A stretch of 64,000 bases of DNA from Aquimarina sp. TRL1 (GTDB lineage: Bacteria > Bacteroidota > Bacteroidia > Flavobacteriales > Flavobacteriaceae): the NCBI RefSeq assembly GCF_013365535.1, contig NZ_CP053590.1:536001-600000 (forward strand), read 5' to 3'. The notes beneath the pieces were generated by a model. The model searched no databases, was not told where the DNA came from, and saw only the letters and a list, made by a program, of their open reading frames with translations. This document shows positions 8,492 through 18,376 of the stretch, piece after piece. The number at the start of each line of letters is the position of its first letter. Position 1 is the first letter of the stretch. The translations under genes were made by a program, and so were the position numbers.

Positions 8492-11400
8492 ATGAACATC
8501 AAATTTAGTAGAATTTTAGCGCTATTCATAGCACTATTTCTTGTTCAAATAACCTTTGGACAAGAAGAAAAAAAAGTATCCGGTACGGTTACAGATAATC
8601 AAGGACTCCCCCTTCCTGGTGTAAATATTATCATAAAAAACACAGCAACTGGAACTCAAACCGATTTTGACGGTAATTATAGTATCAATGTAAACAAAGG
8701 AGCTGTTTTAACCTTTAGTTATGTTGGTTTTGAAACCGTTGAAAAAGTTATCGGAGACAGTAATTCTGTAAATGCCCAATTGATACCAGCGGCATCAGAG
8801 CTAGAAGAAGTAATTGTTCAGGCATATGGTACTACAACAAGAGCTACTTCAAATATATCTGTTTCAGCTGTAAGTGCAGAAGATATTGTCAATAGACCCA
8901 ACGCTAATGCACTACAAACATTATCAGGGCAAGTGGCTGGTTTAAATATTGTAGCGGCTACAGGTCAACCAGGAGCTCCTCCAACTGTTCGAGTTCGAGG
9001 TGTTGGTTCTATAAATGGTAATGTTGATCCTTTATATATTATAGATGGAATACCAACAGATGCAAATGCATTTAGAAGTTTAAACCCAAATAATATAGCC
9101 TCTGTATCAGTTTTAAAAGATGCCGGTGGTACTGCCATATATGGTAATAGAGGAGCGAATGGGGTAATAATAATTACTACTAATAAAGGTAGTTTTAATA
9201 CCCCTGTACAAGTTAACTACACTAATATTATCCAATTCTCTAATCTAATGCAAAATGATTATGATTTATTAGACTCACAACAGCAGTTAACACTAGAACG
9301 TGATTATGGAGCACTAATTGGAAGGACTATTGGTAGAGGTTCTACATTAACCCCAGCAGAAATTGCTGCTGCGGAGACAACAGATTGGGCAGATGTATTT
9401 TTTGACACAGCTGTGACACAAAGTCATAACCTAACAATATCTAATGGTTCAGGAAATATTCGTCAATTCTCCTCTCTAGGTTATTTTGAACAGGAAGGTA
9501 TTTTAGAGAATAGTGATCTAAAAAGATTCAATATACAAAGCAATGTGGATGGTAAATCTTCTAATGATAAATTTAATTATGGAATAAATTTAGCATTAAA
9601 TTTCTCAAAATCTAATGAACCGAATGGTATTGGAGGAACTGGAATAAATCGTAATCCTATTTTAGGAGCATATCAATCAGTACCCTATATATCTCCAAAC
9701 GATTATATTAATGGAGCTGCATTATTGAGCCCTCTTTCTTTCGCTAACACCCCTCTGTTTATTCTAGATTTACAAAACACATTAAGAAGAACAGAAGATG
9801 AAGTACAGCTTTTAGGAGGTATAAATGCTAGTTATGAAATTGTAGAAGGATTGACAGCAAAAATTGATATGACTTCAGAATTCAGAAATGAAGAACGCAT
9901 CACAATAGAATCACCAGACTCTTTCAACGCCTTATTATTTGCCCAAGGAAAGGACCCTTCTGGAACTCAAACTATAACTAATACTAGACAATTCATCTTT
10001 GATCAAGTTATTAGTCTTAATTACAATAAAGTATTTGGAAAAAATACTATAGATGTAGGTTTGTTTACAGAATATTTCAAAGCACATTATCAAAGATTTG
10101 GATTTACTGCTGAAGGGCAAAACCCATTGACTTTTGCTGCTGGTGATGATGCTGGTTTTATAGATGATAATGCAGACAATGATGCCTATGTAGATGACAT
10201 ATTTGCTAATAAATTAGAAGCAGGTCTTTTTTCTTATTTTACAAGAATAGATTATGATTATGATACTAGATTTGGGGTTACTGGTACATTGAGAAGAGAT
10301 GCTTCCTTCCGATTTGCAGACTCAAACCGATGGGGAACATTCTTTTCTGTTTCCGGTCGCTGGAATATAGGTAATGAATCGTTTATGCAAGAATCGATTT
10401 TCGATGCCTTAAAACTAAGAGCTTCTTATGGAACTACTGGTAATCAATTTGTTCAAAACGACCTCAATATTCCTGGGATAAATTTTGACGCAAGTACTTT
10501 ATCTCGTGACTTATTTACTACAGGAGCTGTATATAATGGTTCTAATGGTATATTTCAACAAAACATAGGAAATAATGAGCTAGAATGGGAAACAACAACG
10601 CAGCTGAATGTTGGGTTAGATTTCGAAATATTTAATAGAAGGTTAAGAGGTTCTGCTGATTGGTATCAAAAAAATACCCGTGACCTATTCCTTCCTCAAC
10701 CAATTTCAGCGATAGGTACAATTTTTAATCGTCTAAATGGAGGTGTTAATCGTTTTGCAACATCGATTAGTGCTAATGTAGGGGAAATTCAAAACACAGG
10801 AGTTGATTTATCGTTAGATTTCGATATTTTTAGAAGTGCAACTAGCGATGGATTTAATCTCTCGGTTAACTTCGTTGGTAATTACAATAAGCAAGAGGTT
10901 ATTGAACTAGCCACTCCAACAGGTGAGATTATTAATGGTAGAACACAATCATTTAGAGAAGGTGGAATTCTAAATGAGTATTACACCTATCGTTATGCAG
11001 GCGTTAACCCTGACAATGGTAACCTATTATTTCTTACTGCAGACGGTGAAATAACTGAAAATCCTGATGTTGATAATGATCGAGTATTCTTGGATAAAAA
11101 TATTTTCCCAGATTTTGAAGGAGGATTTGGTTTCAAAATTGATTATAAAGGCTTTTTTGCATCAACCCAATTTAGATATACTATTGGAGTAGATCGATTT
11201 GATTCCGACTTACAAGGATTCCAAGATCCAACTTCTCTAGGACAGTTTAGAAGTTCTGTAGATTTATTAAATGCATGGACACCTACTAATACTGGTTCTA
11301 ACATTCCTAGATTAGATGCAGCTAATCTAGATGTCGGAGTACTATCTGATCGATACCTGACTAGTGCCGATTTTCTAAGGTTAAGATTTGCCCAAATTGG

Positions 11401-11596
11401 GTACTCATTCCCTGATAAATTCCTAAAAGGAACTGGCTTTAATAGCATTAGAATATTCGCTAATGGAGAAAATCTATTTACTATCTCAGAATGGAGAGGT
11501 TTTGATGCGGAAGTTGTAAACATCAATAATCAAGTTGCAGGTAACTTATTCCCTACTGCTAGGACTTTTTCGGTAGGATTTGAATTTGGATTTTAA
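8492..11596 (+). CDS. SusC/RagA family TonB-dependent outer membrane transporter
   Basis: Full-length SusC-family transporter of 1034 residues. Signal peptide MNIKFSRIL... ends at FGQ about residue 24. A carboxypeptidase-D-like domain follows (about 25-105, TDFDGNYSI), then the SusC signature ELEEVIVQAYG, a plug domain (about 118-230, with VRVRGVGSI and AIYGNRGANGVIIITT) and the barrel, ending in FEFGF. The first two domains resemble the protein at 3109, but the barrel is clearly different, so the two transporters probably take different substrates. A SusD gene follows after 17 bp. Confidence 0.95.
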   Translation: MNIKFSRILALFIALFLVQITFGQEEKKVSGTVTDNQGLPLPGVNIIIKNTATGTQTDFDGNYSINVNKGAVLTFSYVGFETVEKVIGDSNSVNAQLIPAASELEEVIVQAYGTTTRATSNISVSAVSAEDIVNRPNANALQTLSGQVAGLNIVAATGQPGAPPTVRVRGVGSINGNVDPLYIIDGIPTDANAFRSLNPNNIASVSVLKDAGGTAIYGNRGANGVIIITTNKGSFNTPVQVNYTNIIQFSNLMQNDYDLLDSQQQLTLERDYGALIGRTIGRGSTLTPAEIAAAETTDWADVFFDTAVTQSHNLTISNGSGNIRQFSSLGYFEQEGILENSDLKRFNIQSNVDGKSSNDKFNYGINLALNFSKSNEPNGIGGTGINRNPILGAYQSVPYISPNDYINGAALLSPLSFANTPLFILDLQNTLRRTEDEVQLLGGINASYEIVEGLTAKIDMTSEFRNEERITIESPDSFNALLFAQGKDPSGTQTITNTRQFIFDQVISLNYNKVFGKNTIDVGLFTEYFKAHYQRFGFTAEGQNPLTFAAGDDAGFIDDNADNDAYVDDIFANKLEAGLFSYFTRIDYDYDTRFGVTGTLRRDASFRFADSNRWGTFFSVSGRWNIGNESFMQESIFDALKLRASYGTTGNQFVQNDLNIPGINFDASTLSRDLFTTGAVYNGSNGIFQQNIGNNELEWETTTQLNVGLDFEIFNRRLRGSADWYQKNTRDLFLPQPISAIGTIFNRLNGGVNRFATSISANVGEIQNTGVDLSLDFDIFRSATSDGFNLSVNFVGNYNKQEVIELATPTGEIINGRTQSFREGGILNEYYTYRYAGVNPDNGNLLFLTADGEITENPDVDNDRVFLDKNIFPDFEGGFGFKIDYKGFFASTQFRYTIGVDRFDSDLQGFQDPTSLGQFRSSVDLLNAWTPTNTGSNIPRLDAANLDVGVLSDRYLTSADFLRLRFAQIGYSFPDKFLKGTGFNSIRIFANGENLFTISEWRGFDAEVVNINNQVAGNLFPTARTFSVGFEFGF

Positions 11597-11613
11597 AATA
11601 AAAAAAGAAAAAG

Positions 11614-13107
11614 ATGAAATTTAACAAGAAAATATTAATCCTTATATGTGCCACCTCTTTATTCTGGTCATGTAACGATGCTATAGATATAGAACAACCA
11701 GGAGAGTTAAATCCAGGGAGTGCTTTTAACACAGTACCCAACCTAAATTCAAATCTTTTAGGGCTTTATGATATACTTGACACATCTCCCGAAATCCAAT
11801 TCAATGCAGTTTTCACTGATGCTGTTGCTATTGGTGCGGATAATGGTGGACAAGGGCTAGGAAATGGTGAATACGGTTTTAGGTTAAATGCTGGTAGTGC
11901 AGCTCCAACACAAAATTGGCTATTATACCATGCAGCATTAAATAGTGCTAACAGAATTATAGAAGCTGGTAATAACCTTATACCAGAAGCCGGAGAAGAA
12001 CAAGATTTAAATGACATTCTGGGTCAAGCCTATGCTATACGAGCTTTTTCTCATTTCCAAGTTATAAGTTACTTTAGTACCGATTATACTGATGATAATG
12101 CTTTAGGTGGCTTTTTGGTTAATTTTGTTCCTTCTGCTAGTGATAATCTTCCAAGAAGTACAAACGGTGAAATATTTCAGTTAATCGATGAGGATTTAGT
12201 AAAAGCTAAAAATCTAATATCGTTCGAGGCTAACCCCACATTAATGGGGAAAGATTTTGTTACTGCACTTCAAGCAAGAGTAGCAGCCTATAGAGGTCTG
12301 TATTCTCAAGCAGATTCTTTTGCTTCAGAATTACTAGGAAAGTATGACTTAGCGACAAGAGAGGAATATGTTGATGTATTCAAAGACTCCTCTAATGTAG
12401 GTATTATTTTCAAACTAGAACGTACTCTTGGGGATTCTCACGATAGACAAGCTACAACTGGTAGTGGTTTTGGAGCTGGATGGGTTGGAGCTAATTTTGC
12501 TTTTGTTGATGGCACAATAGACGGTTCACCATACTTTGAAATGGGAAGATCTTTATTCAATACTATTGATCAAAATGATGTTAGATTTGATGTATTGCTT
12601 AATGAAACTTCAATTTATGATAATGGACCAACTGTAAGAGATACTTTAGTTATTGGAAAATATCCTGGTAGTGAAAAAGCTTTGATGAATGATCTAAAAG
12701 TCTTCAGGATTGCAGAAATGTTAATGATTAAAGCGGAGGCTTTAGCAGATCAAGGTAATTTTAATGGAGCAACTAATTCTACCGCTGCACTCATTAAGCA
12801 ATTAAGAGATGCTAGGTTTGGCTCTGATCAACCCTTACCCGTATACGCTAGTGAAGAAGAGGCGTTCGGTGCTATTCTAGATGAGCGAAGAATTGAATTT
12901 GCTTATGAAGGACATCGTTATAAAGACTTAAAACGTCTAGGAGTTAGAGGTAATAGAAGTATTCTTAGAGATCCTGATGACTGTTCTGTGAACGGCGCTT
13001 GTGAATTAGCTACAACGGATTTTAGGTTTACTATGCCAATTCCTCTTACTGAATTGAATGCAAATCCTGCAGTACAGGATCAGCAAAACCCTGGTTATAC
13101 CAATTAA
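11614..13107 (+). CDS. RagB/SusD family nutrient uptake outer membrane lipoprotein
   Basis: SusD partner of the transporter just upstream (17-bp gap), 497 residues. The signal sequence ends FWSC (Cys about 20), so it is a lipoprotein. It contains the RagB/SusD helices, the ERRIEFAYEGHRYKDLKRLG segment and a C-terminal TMPIPLTELNANP-type tail ending QNPGYTN. It belongs to the same RagB/SusD group as the protein at 1225, though the two are not close copies. It presumably binds nutrient at the outer face of the outer membrane. A hairpin terminator follows. Confidence 0.93.
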   Translation: MKFNKKILILICATSLFWSCNDAIDIEQPGELNPGSAFNTVPNLNSNLLGLYDILDTSPEIQFNAVFTDAVAIGADNGGQGLGNGEYGFRLNAGSAAPTQNWLLYHAALNSANRIIEAGNNLIPEAGEEQDLNDILGQAYAIRAFSHFQVISYFSTDYTDDNALGGFLVNFVPSASDNLPRSTNGEIFQLIDEDLVKAKNLISFEANPTLMGKDFVTALQARVAAYRGLYSQADSFASELLGKYDLATREEYVDVFKDSSNVGIIFKLERTLGDSHDRQATTGSGFGAGWVGANFAFVDGTIDGSPYFEMGRSLFNTIDQNDVRFDVLLNETSIYDNGPTVRDTLVIGKYPGSEKALMNDLKVFRIAEMLMIKAEALADQGNFNGATNSTAALIKQLRDARFGSDQPLPVYASEEEAFGAILDERRIEFAYEGHRYKDLKRLGVRGNRSILRDPDDCSVNGACELATTDFRFTMPIPLTELNANPAVQDQQNPGYTN

Positions 13108-13138
13108 TTAGAATAGGTATTCTAATTTATTAAAATAC

Positions 13139-13175
13139 AACATCCCGCTGAATATTTTCAGAGGGATGTTTTTTT
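13139..13175 (+). terminator. Rho-independent terminator of third susCD pair
   Basis: Stem AACATCCC / GGGATGTT is extended by CTGAA / TTCAG with one G/A mismatch, and is followed by a run of T. It sits 31 bp after the susD stop. Confidence 0.8.
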
Positions 13176-13180
13176 ATACC

Positions 13181-13188
13181 TATATTTG
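13181..13188 (+). promoter_or_regulatory. -7 box of rlmB promoter
   Basis: TATATTTG is a perfect TAnnTTTG box ending only 5 bp before the rlmB ATG. The transcript would therefore begin at or almost at the start codon, which points to a leaderless or near-leaderless mRNA. Confidence 0.5.
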
Positions 13189-13193
13189 CCCTC

Positions 13194-13928
13194 ATGAAAA
13201 ATGATTCTCAGGTTTTTGGTATCAGGGCAGTAATAGAAGCTATTTCAGCTGGAAAAACAATCGATAAACTCTTTATACAGAAAGGTCTTCAAGGGGAGCT
13301 TTCCAAAGAACTCATGCATCTCGCCAAAAAAAATGGTATCGGTTTTTCATTGGTTCCAATAGAAAAATTAAACAGAATCACCAAAAAAAATCATCAGGGT
13401 GTTGTAGCACAAATAGCTCCTATTGATTTTTACACCCTGGAAGATTTGGTTATCCAAACAATAGAATCTGGTGACACCCCTTTGTTTCTAGTACTTGATC
13501 AATTATCCGATGTTCGTAATTTTGGAGCTATTATTCGTACAGCAGAATGTACAGGAGTTCATGGAATTATTATACAAAAAAAAGGAGGGGCTCCGGTAAG
13601 TGCCGATACTGTAAAAACTTCTGCAGGCGCTATTTTTAAAATTCCTATTTGCAAAGTAGATCACATAAAAGATGCGATTTTCTACCTTCAATCCTCGGGA
13701 ATACAAATCGTTGCGGCAACTGAAAAAGCTACAGATTCTATTTATGAAACAAATCTGACACTTCCCACAGCAATTATCATGGGAAATGAAGGAAAAGGAA
13801 TTTCTCCTTCCGTCTTAAAATTAGTAGACACTAAAGCTAAACTCCCCCTATCGGGCGAAATCGCCTCATTGAATGTTTCTGTTGCATGTGGTGCTTTTTT
13901 GTTTGAAACCGTTAGACAACGAACATAA
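13194..13928 (+). CDS. rlmB: 23S rRNA (guanosine-2'-O-)-methyltransferase RlmB (TrmH/SpoU family)
   Basis: A 244-residue SPOUT methyltransferase that 2'-O-methylates a conserved guanosine of 23S rRNA, using SAM. An N-terminal RNA-binding substrate domain (about 1-80, starting QVFGIRAVIEAI) is followed by the knotted SpoU domain. All three SpoU motifs are visible: RNFGAIIRTAE (motif 1, about 103-113), IIMGNEGKGI (motif 2, about 193-202) and LPLSGEIASLNVSVA (motif 3, about 217-231). The length is normal for RlmB/TrmH group 3. Its stop codon directly abuts that of the convergent rhomboid gene. A paralogous TrmH-type tRNA enzyme is the main alternative; the N-terminal domain favours RlmB. Confidence 0.9.
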   Translation: MKNDSQVFGIRAVIEAISAGKTIDKLFIQKGLQGELSKELMHLAKKNGIGFSLVPIEKLNRITKKNHQGVVAQIAPIDFYTLEDLVIQTIESGDTPLFLVLDQLSDVRNFGAIIRTAECTGVHGIIIQKKGGAPVSADTVKTSAGAIFKIPICKVDHIKDAIFYLQSSGIQIVAATEKATDSIYETNLTLPTAIIMGNEGKGISPSVLKLVDTKAKLPLSGEIASLNVSVACGAFLFETVRQRT

Positions 13929-14675
13929 TCACTCCTCTTCATCCTTATTTTTATCCGAAGTAAGTTCTTTATAATTATACACAATAATGATTTCTTCTTC
14001 GGGCATTTCAGGAGTATGTTCTATAAAATTTCCATCCTCATCAAAGTGTTTTAAAAAATCATCCTCCTCCGGATTATAATCTGGAGCTTCCCATGCGTAT
14101 CGTTCAGGAGTAGCGATTCCCTTTTTTATCAAAAAAGCCATTACAGTTCCTACTAATAAACCTGAGGAATGTCCTTCCCATGAGATTTTAGGATCTACCG
14201 GAAATGTATACCATATCATACTTCCGTACACGAAAACAACTACTAACGATAACGCAATCAACCTAAAATGTTTTGCCAATACTCCTTTAAAAAACAAAAA
14301 ACCAAACAACATATAGATAACCCCACTTGCACCAATATGATAAGAAGGACGCCCTATAATCCAGGTAAATACTCCCGTCAAAAATGCTCCCCATAAAAGG
14401 ACTTTCCACGCATTTTTTGCATAAAAGAAAAACAATGCAGCTGACAAAATCAACAAGGGTAATGTATTATGCCACAGATGTTCTATTCCTGAATGAATGA
14501 ATGGCGAAAAAAAGATCCCTCTCATCCCTTTTAGAGTTCTGGGCACGACACCAAAATGATTAAAATCGAATCCAAAACGTATTTCAAACCAAAATACAAC
14601 CCATATAACAAGCACAAAGAGTATAGGATACCCTATAACTCCTGTTTTAAAATAAAAATGATTTTCAGTATTCAT
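13929..14675 (-). CDS. Rhomboid family intramembrane serine protease
   Basis: A 248-residue polytopic membrane protein. Rhomboid proteases cut transmembrane helices of substrate proteins inside the membrane. The hallmarks are in the expected order: EHLWHNT (His66, Asn70) in helix 2, the catalytic GASG serine (Ser117) and the catalytic histidine in EGHSSG (His169). Six hydrophobic segments fit the basic rhomboid fold. After about residue 188 comes an acidic soluble tail rich in Asp/Glu, including a short polar end, which lies outside the core domain. The start at 14675 places a short N-terminal cytosolic stretch before helix 1. It is convergent with rlmB, without a single base between the two stop codons. 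Confidence 0.9.
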   Translation of the reverse strand: MNTENHFYFKTGVIGYPILFVLVIWVVFWFEIRFGFDFNHFGVVPRTLKGMRGIFFSPFIHSGIEHLWHNTLPLLILSAALFFFYAKNAWKVLLWGAFLTGVFTWIIGRPSYHIGASGVIYMLFGFLFFKGVLAKHFRLIALSLVVVFVYGSMIWYTFPVDPKISWEGHSSGLLVGTVMAFLIKKGIATPERYAWEAPDYNPEEDDFLKHFDEDGNFIEHTPEMPEEEIIIVYNYKELTSDKNKDEEE

Positions 14676-14808
14676 TGTACTCGCTTATAATATAGATACA
14701 ACTTCAAAAAGTTCTCCAAATTCAAAAAGTCGGATAAATTGTCATAAAATAACGTCTGTCTTTTGCTTTTCGATATAAAAAATCGAAAAAGAATGTATTT
14801 TTACCATT

Positions 14809-16086
14809 ATGAATAAACCACTTGCTGAAAGAATTCGTCCTAAAACATTAGAAGCGTATCTTAGTCAGGAGCATCTGATAGGAGACAATGGTTCGCTTAC
14901 CCAACAAATAAAAAGAGGTATGATCCCTTCTCTTATTTTATGGGGACCTCCAGGTGTCGGAAAAACAACACTAGCTAATATTATCTCTTCTGAGTCCGGG
15001 CGCCCTTTTTATACCTTGAGTGCTATTAACAGTGGCGTTAAAGATGTACGGGAGGTCATCGAAAAAGCAAAACAAAGTGGCGGATTATTTACTGCCAAAA
15101 ACCCCATCTTATTCATTGATGAGATTCACCGTTTTAGCAAATCGCAACAAGATTCACTGTTAGGCGCTGTCGAAAAAGGTTGGATTACATTAGTAGGAGC
15201 GACTACTGAGAACCCTAGTTTTGAAGTAATCCCTGCACTGCTTTCCAGATGTCAGGTATACATCTTGAATGCATTTGGAAAAGAAGAATTAGAAGCGCTA
15301 TTGCACAGAGCTATGAAGGAAGACGAGTTTATGGCTTCTAAAAATATAACATTATCAGAGACCGATGCACTCTTACGACTAAGTGGTGGAGATGCCAGAA
15401 AACTACTTAATATTTTTGAATTAATCGTTTCTAGCCAGGAATCAGACAGCATACAAATAACCAATGATCTCGTTCTGAAACTTGTACAACAAAACACCGT
15501 ACGCTACGATAAAACCGGAGAGCAACACTATGATATTATCTCTGCTTTTATAAAATCAATTCGGGGAAGTGATCCTAATGCCGCCGTATATTGGTTAGCC
15601 AGGATGATTGAAGGAGGAGAAGATGTAAAGTTCATCGCTCGTCGACTAATCATTCTCGCTTCTGAGGATATTGGTAATGCAAACCCTACAGCACTGATTA
15701 TGGCTAATAATACATTTCAGGCTGTAACGACAATCGGGTTTCCAGAAGCGCGAATTATCCTGAGTCAATGTGCTATATATTTAGCTACTTCTGCAAAAAG
15801 CAATGCTTCCTATATGGCTATTAATCACGCTCAACAATTAGTAAAACAAACCGGAGATCTATCCGTACCATTGCACATTCGAAACGCTCCAACTAAACTC
15901 ATGAAAGAATTGGGATATGGAGAAAATTACCAATACGCACATAATCATAAAGATAATTTTGTTTCACAGGAGTTTCTTCCGGAAGAAATCAGCAATACAA
16001 AATTATACGAACCCGGAGATAATCAACGAGAAAATGCTTTCAGATCCTTTCTCAAAAACCGCTGGAAAGACAAATACAATTACTAA
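14809..16086 (+). CDS. rarA: Replication-associated recombination protein A (RarA/MgsA AAA+ ATPase)
   Basis: A 425-residue AAA+ ATPase related to clamp-loader subunits and eukaryotic WRNIP1. It acts at stalled replication forks, interacting with SSB. Walker A is GPPGVGKTT (46-54), Walker B is LFIDEIHRF (101-109), and sensor 1 is in [11 protein letters not shown] with the arginine finger in LLSRCQV. The C-terminal part has the RarA oligomerisation domain with [21 protein letters not shown] and SEDIGNA segments. The length is normal. An ATTTTTAC -7-like box lies a few bases before the ATG. It is divergent from the rhomboid gene (133-bp gap). Confidence 0.93.
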   Translation: MNKPLAERIRPKTLEAYLSQEHLIGDNGSLTQQIKRGMIPSLILWGPPGVGKTTLANIISSESGRPFYTLSAINSGVKDVREVIEKAKQSGGLFTAKNPILFIDEIHRFSKSQQDSLLGAVEKGWITLVGATTENPSFEVIPALLSRCQVYILNAFGKEELEALLHRAMKEDEFMASKNITLSETDALLRLSGGDARKLLNIFELIVSSQESDSIQITNDLVLKLVQQNTVRYDKTGEQHYDIISAFIKSIRGSDPNAAVYWLARMIEGGEDVKFIARRLIILASEDIGNANPTALIMANNTFQAVTTIGFPEARIILSQCAIYLATSAKSNASYMAINHAQQLVKQTGDLSVPLHIRNAPTKLMKELGYGENYQYAHNHKDNFVSQEFLPEEISNTKLYEPGDNQRENAFRSFLKNRWKDKYNY

Positions 16087-16095
16087 AAACGAATA

Positions 16096-16878
16096 CTACT
16101 GACGTGCAAATGTATCTACAATAACCTTATTGGTAGCTGGATTCACTCGCTCTAACACCAAATTACCATAACCGTCGAAATAACCAATTCCATTTAGTTC
16201 TTGTCCTTGAACAATAAAGCTATTTTCTCTGGATGTTTTATATGCTTTACCAAGTACACTACTATCAGAATGAGTGATTAGAAAACCATATGCTTCTTTT
16301 TTAAAGTTCACACTTTTTCCATTAAAAAGAAATGAATTACTTTTTGAAGGAATTGCTGATACCGGAGCCGAAACTATATTTTTTTCTACAGGAACTTCCT
16401 TTTCTTTTTCTACAGCAACATGAGTCATCTCTGCTTCTGCTTTTTCATTATAGGCATAACGTAAAGCTTCTACACCTTTAAACGCATCCCTTAAGGCTCC
16501 ATGATAGGCTTTTTTAAACTCTTTTTCCCTACTGGTTCCCTCTTTAGAAGTAAATACTACGGTTCCTTTACAATCTTTTAACTCTACAACTAACTTAGTC
16601 GTTAAAAAACCTGGTTTTTTCTGTACATCAGCCGTTAGTGCCTTACATCCATTTTCATACAAATCTTTTGGCAATTCCTCTCCTCTAAGAAAAGCAGTAA
16701 AACCATATTTATTAAAAAGAAATTTACTCAATGAATTGAGTTGATAAGCATCTTCTTTTTTTGTAAAGTCATACCCTTTTGGCACTATCACATATTTAAA
16801 ATCATTTACACTTGCAGTCTGTGCTGACATTTGAATGGCAAAAAACATACTTACCAGAACAAATAAACCTTTTCTCAT
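16096..16878 (-). CDS. Secreted protein of unknown function
   Basis: A 260-residue protein with a clear Sec signal (MRKGLFVLVSMFFAIQMSAQ, cleavage about residue 20) and no lipobox or T9SS sorting domain, so it is probably periplasmic. No family is recognised with confidence. The first half is alpha/beta with SLSKFLFNKYGF and GTVVFTSKEGTSREKEFKKAYHGAL-like stretches, recalling proteins that bind or report on envelope components. A linker at about 145-175 is rich in Glu, Lys, Val, Ser and Pro. The end has short beta strands with FDGYGNLVLERV. It is convergent with rarA with only 9 bp between stops. Confidence 0.75.
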   Translation of the reverse strand: MRKGLFVLVSMFFAIQMSAQTASVNDFKYVIVPKGYDFTKKEDAYQLNSLSKFLFNKYGFTAFLRGEELPKDLYENGCKALTADVQKKPGFLTTKLVVELKDCKGTVVFTSKEGTSREKEFKKAYHGALRDAFKGVEALRYAYNEKAEAEMTHVAVEKEKEVPVEKNIVSAPVSAIPSKSNSFLFNGKSVNFKKEAYGFLITHSDSSVLGKAYKTSRENSFIVQGQELNGIGYFDGYGNLVLERVNPATNKVIVDTFARQ

Positions 16879-16969
16879 TTATTTATTTTTTTTACTATTT
16901 GAATGAATTCGACAAGTAGCATCTTTACTTTACAACAATTTAATTCGTGCTATTAGTGTTTATAAAAAG

Positions 16970-18376
16970 CTACATTATCAAATTAAATCCAAAATTAACC
17001 GAAGCTCCTCTCGCTTTGGCTAAATTAGAATATTCAAACAGATTATTCCCCGAAATATAGAAATTAAATTTGTTAATTCGAGTGGACAGCAAAAGACCTA
17101 CATTTGTCAGAGAATGATCGTCTACTGTATAATTAACCTTGGCACTTAAAAAACTCCACAATCGTTTGTAATAAAAAACAGAGGCCGCTACTTGTGGTCT
17201 TTTAGGTCTAAACACAGAAAACAACTGTAGTCCTAAGGCATCAGATCGCATCGGTCCCTCTCCTTTTTCATAACAATTACAATTTTCATCGTATCGATTA
17301 AAGGAATATTTTATAGAACTATTTATTTTTAGGGGGCGCATTGCCACATAACTTTTATGAATCGTATCTAGCCCTACTGCAGCTTTAAAATCTTCTACAA
17401 AATCTTCGATATTATTATCTGACATATGAACAGGGGTTTCGAAACCTTCAAATACGTAGTTCCCCTCTGCCTTATATGTCTCTACATCTTTTGTATAAAA
17501 TATAACTCCAAGATCTGTCAAACTCCCAGTAAGTGTCCAATAATCCTTGAACCGATAAGAAAATCCTATATCAGCTCCTACTCCCAGGTTTCCACCAAGT
17601 AATGCCCTACCAATAAATTTATTTTTCACTTGTTTAGCTCCATCATCAGTATCTTCTGATTCTATCGCTCTCAGAGAAGCATATCCTGCTGTTTTAACTG
17701 CTACATCAGCATTACTAATAACATGCTGATAAATATTATTCCCATTTGGAGTTTCAATAGTTGTAAAAGCTCCGAAATTTCGAGTACTCCTCATATTAAA
17801 AATACTGGAATACACTTTTGCTCTGGCTCCAAAAGTCCATTGCTTATCAATCTTTTTATTAATCCCAAAATGATAAACTGTCAGAAAATCTACTACTGCA
17901 CTAATATCTGAGAAACGAAAAGGTCTATTGAGGTGATCTCTGTTCCCCTCATAAGCCAGAATCGCAAAATCCTTTGGAAAATACGCTATCAGATCAAGTT
18001 CTTCATACAAACCTGCAGAAAAGTACATATTCTTATCTCTTTTACTCCTCCATCCTACACTGAGAATCTCTGCTTGCTGTGTCAGGGTTACATAGTCATT
18101 ACTTGTAAGCTTGTGTAATGTCTCCTCTATTTTCACATTAATATCACGTCCATCATCTGCGAACACATCATGAACAGAAGCTCCTCTTAGCCCTGCGTTC
18201 ACGTGATAATGGGAAAGAAAAGGAATTCCAGCATGATAATTAAAATTCACTTCTGCTCCCGGGTTTAACAATAACGATTGTGGTATTTCTACCACATCAT
18301 ATAGGCTCACTTTATTTTGACAATACACTATTCCTGCCCAGAACAAGGTAATTATCAGGTATAGATATATTCTCAT
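16970..18376 (-). CDS. DUF5723 family outer-membrane-type protein
   Basis: A 468-residue protein with a Sec signal (MRIYLYLIITLFWAGIVYCQ). After cleavage it starts with VSLYDVVEIPQSLLLNPGAEVNFNY-type sequence, followed by repeated amphipathic beta strands with Gly/aromatic turns. This is the pattern of DUF5723 proteins, thought to be outer-membrane beta-barrels of Bacteroidota related in style to PorV/FadL-like barrels. No enzyme motif is seen. The start overlaps the stop of the upstream lipoprotein gene by 4 bp (ATGA), so translation of the two is coupled and the lipoprotein may be its partner. Function unknown. Confidence 0.8.
   Translation of the reverse strand: MRIYLYLIITLFWAGIVYCQNKVSLYDVVEIPQSLLLNPGAEVNFNYHAGIPFLSHYHVNAGLRGASVHDVFADDGRDINVKIEETLHKLTSNDYVTLTQQAEILSVGWRSKRDKNMYFSAGLYEELDLIAYFPKDFAILAYEGNRDHLNRPFRFSDISAVVDFLTVYHFGINKKIDKQWTFGARAKVYSSIFNMRSTRNFGAFTTIETPNGNNIYQHVISNADVAVKTAGYASLRAIESEDTDDGAKQVKNKFIGRALLGGNLGVGADIGFSYRFKDYWTLTGSLTDLGVIFYTKDVETYKAEGNYVFEGFETPVHMSDNNIEDFVEDFKAAVGLDTIHKSYVAMRPLKINSSIKYSFNRYDENCNCYEKGEGPMRSDALGLQLFSVFRPKRPQVAASVFYYKRLWSFLSAKVNYTVDDHSLTNVGLLLSTRINKFNFYISGNNLFEYSNLAKARGASVNFGFNLIM

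Noticed and set aside
11143..11526. 127-codon minus-strand ORF opposite the third susC
   Set aside because: Shadow of the barrel coding region, with no independent promoter.
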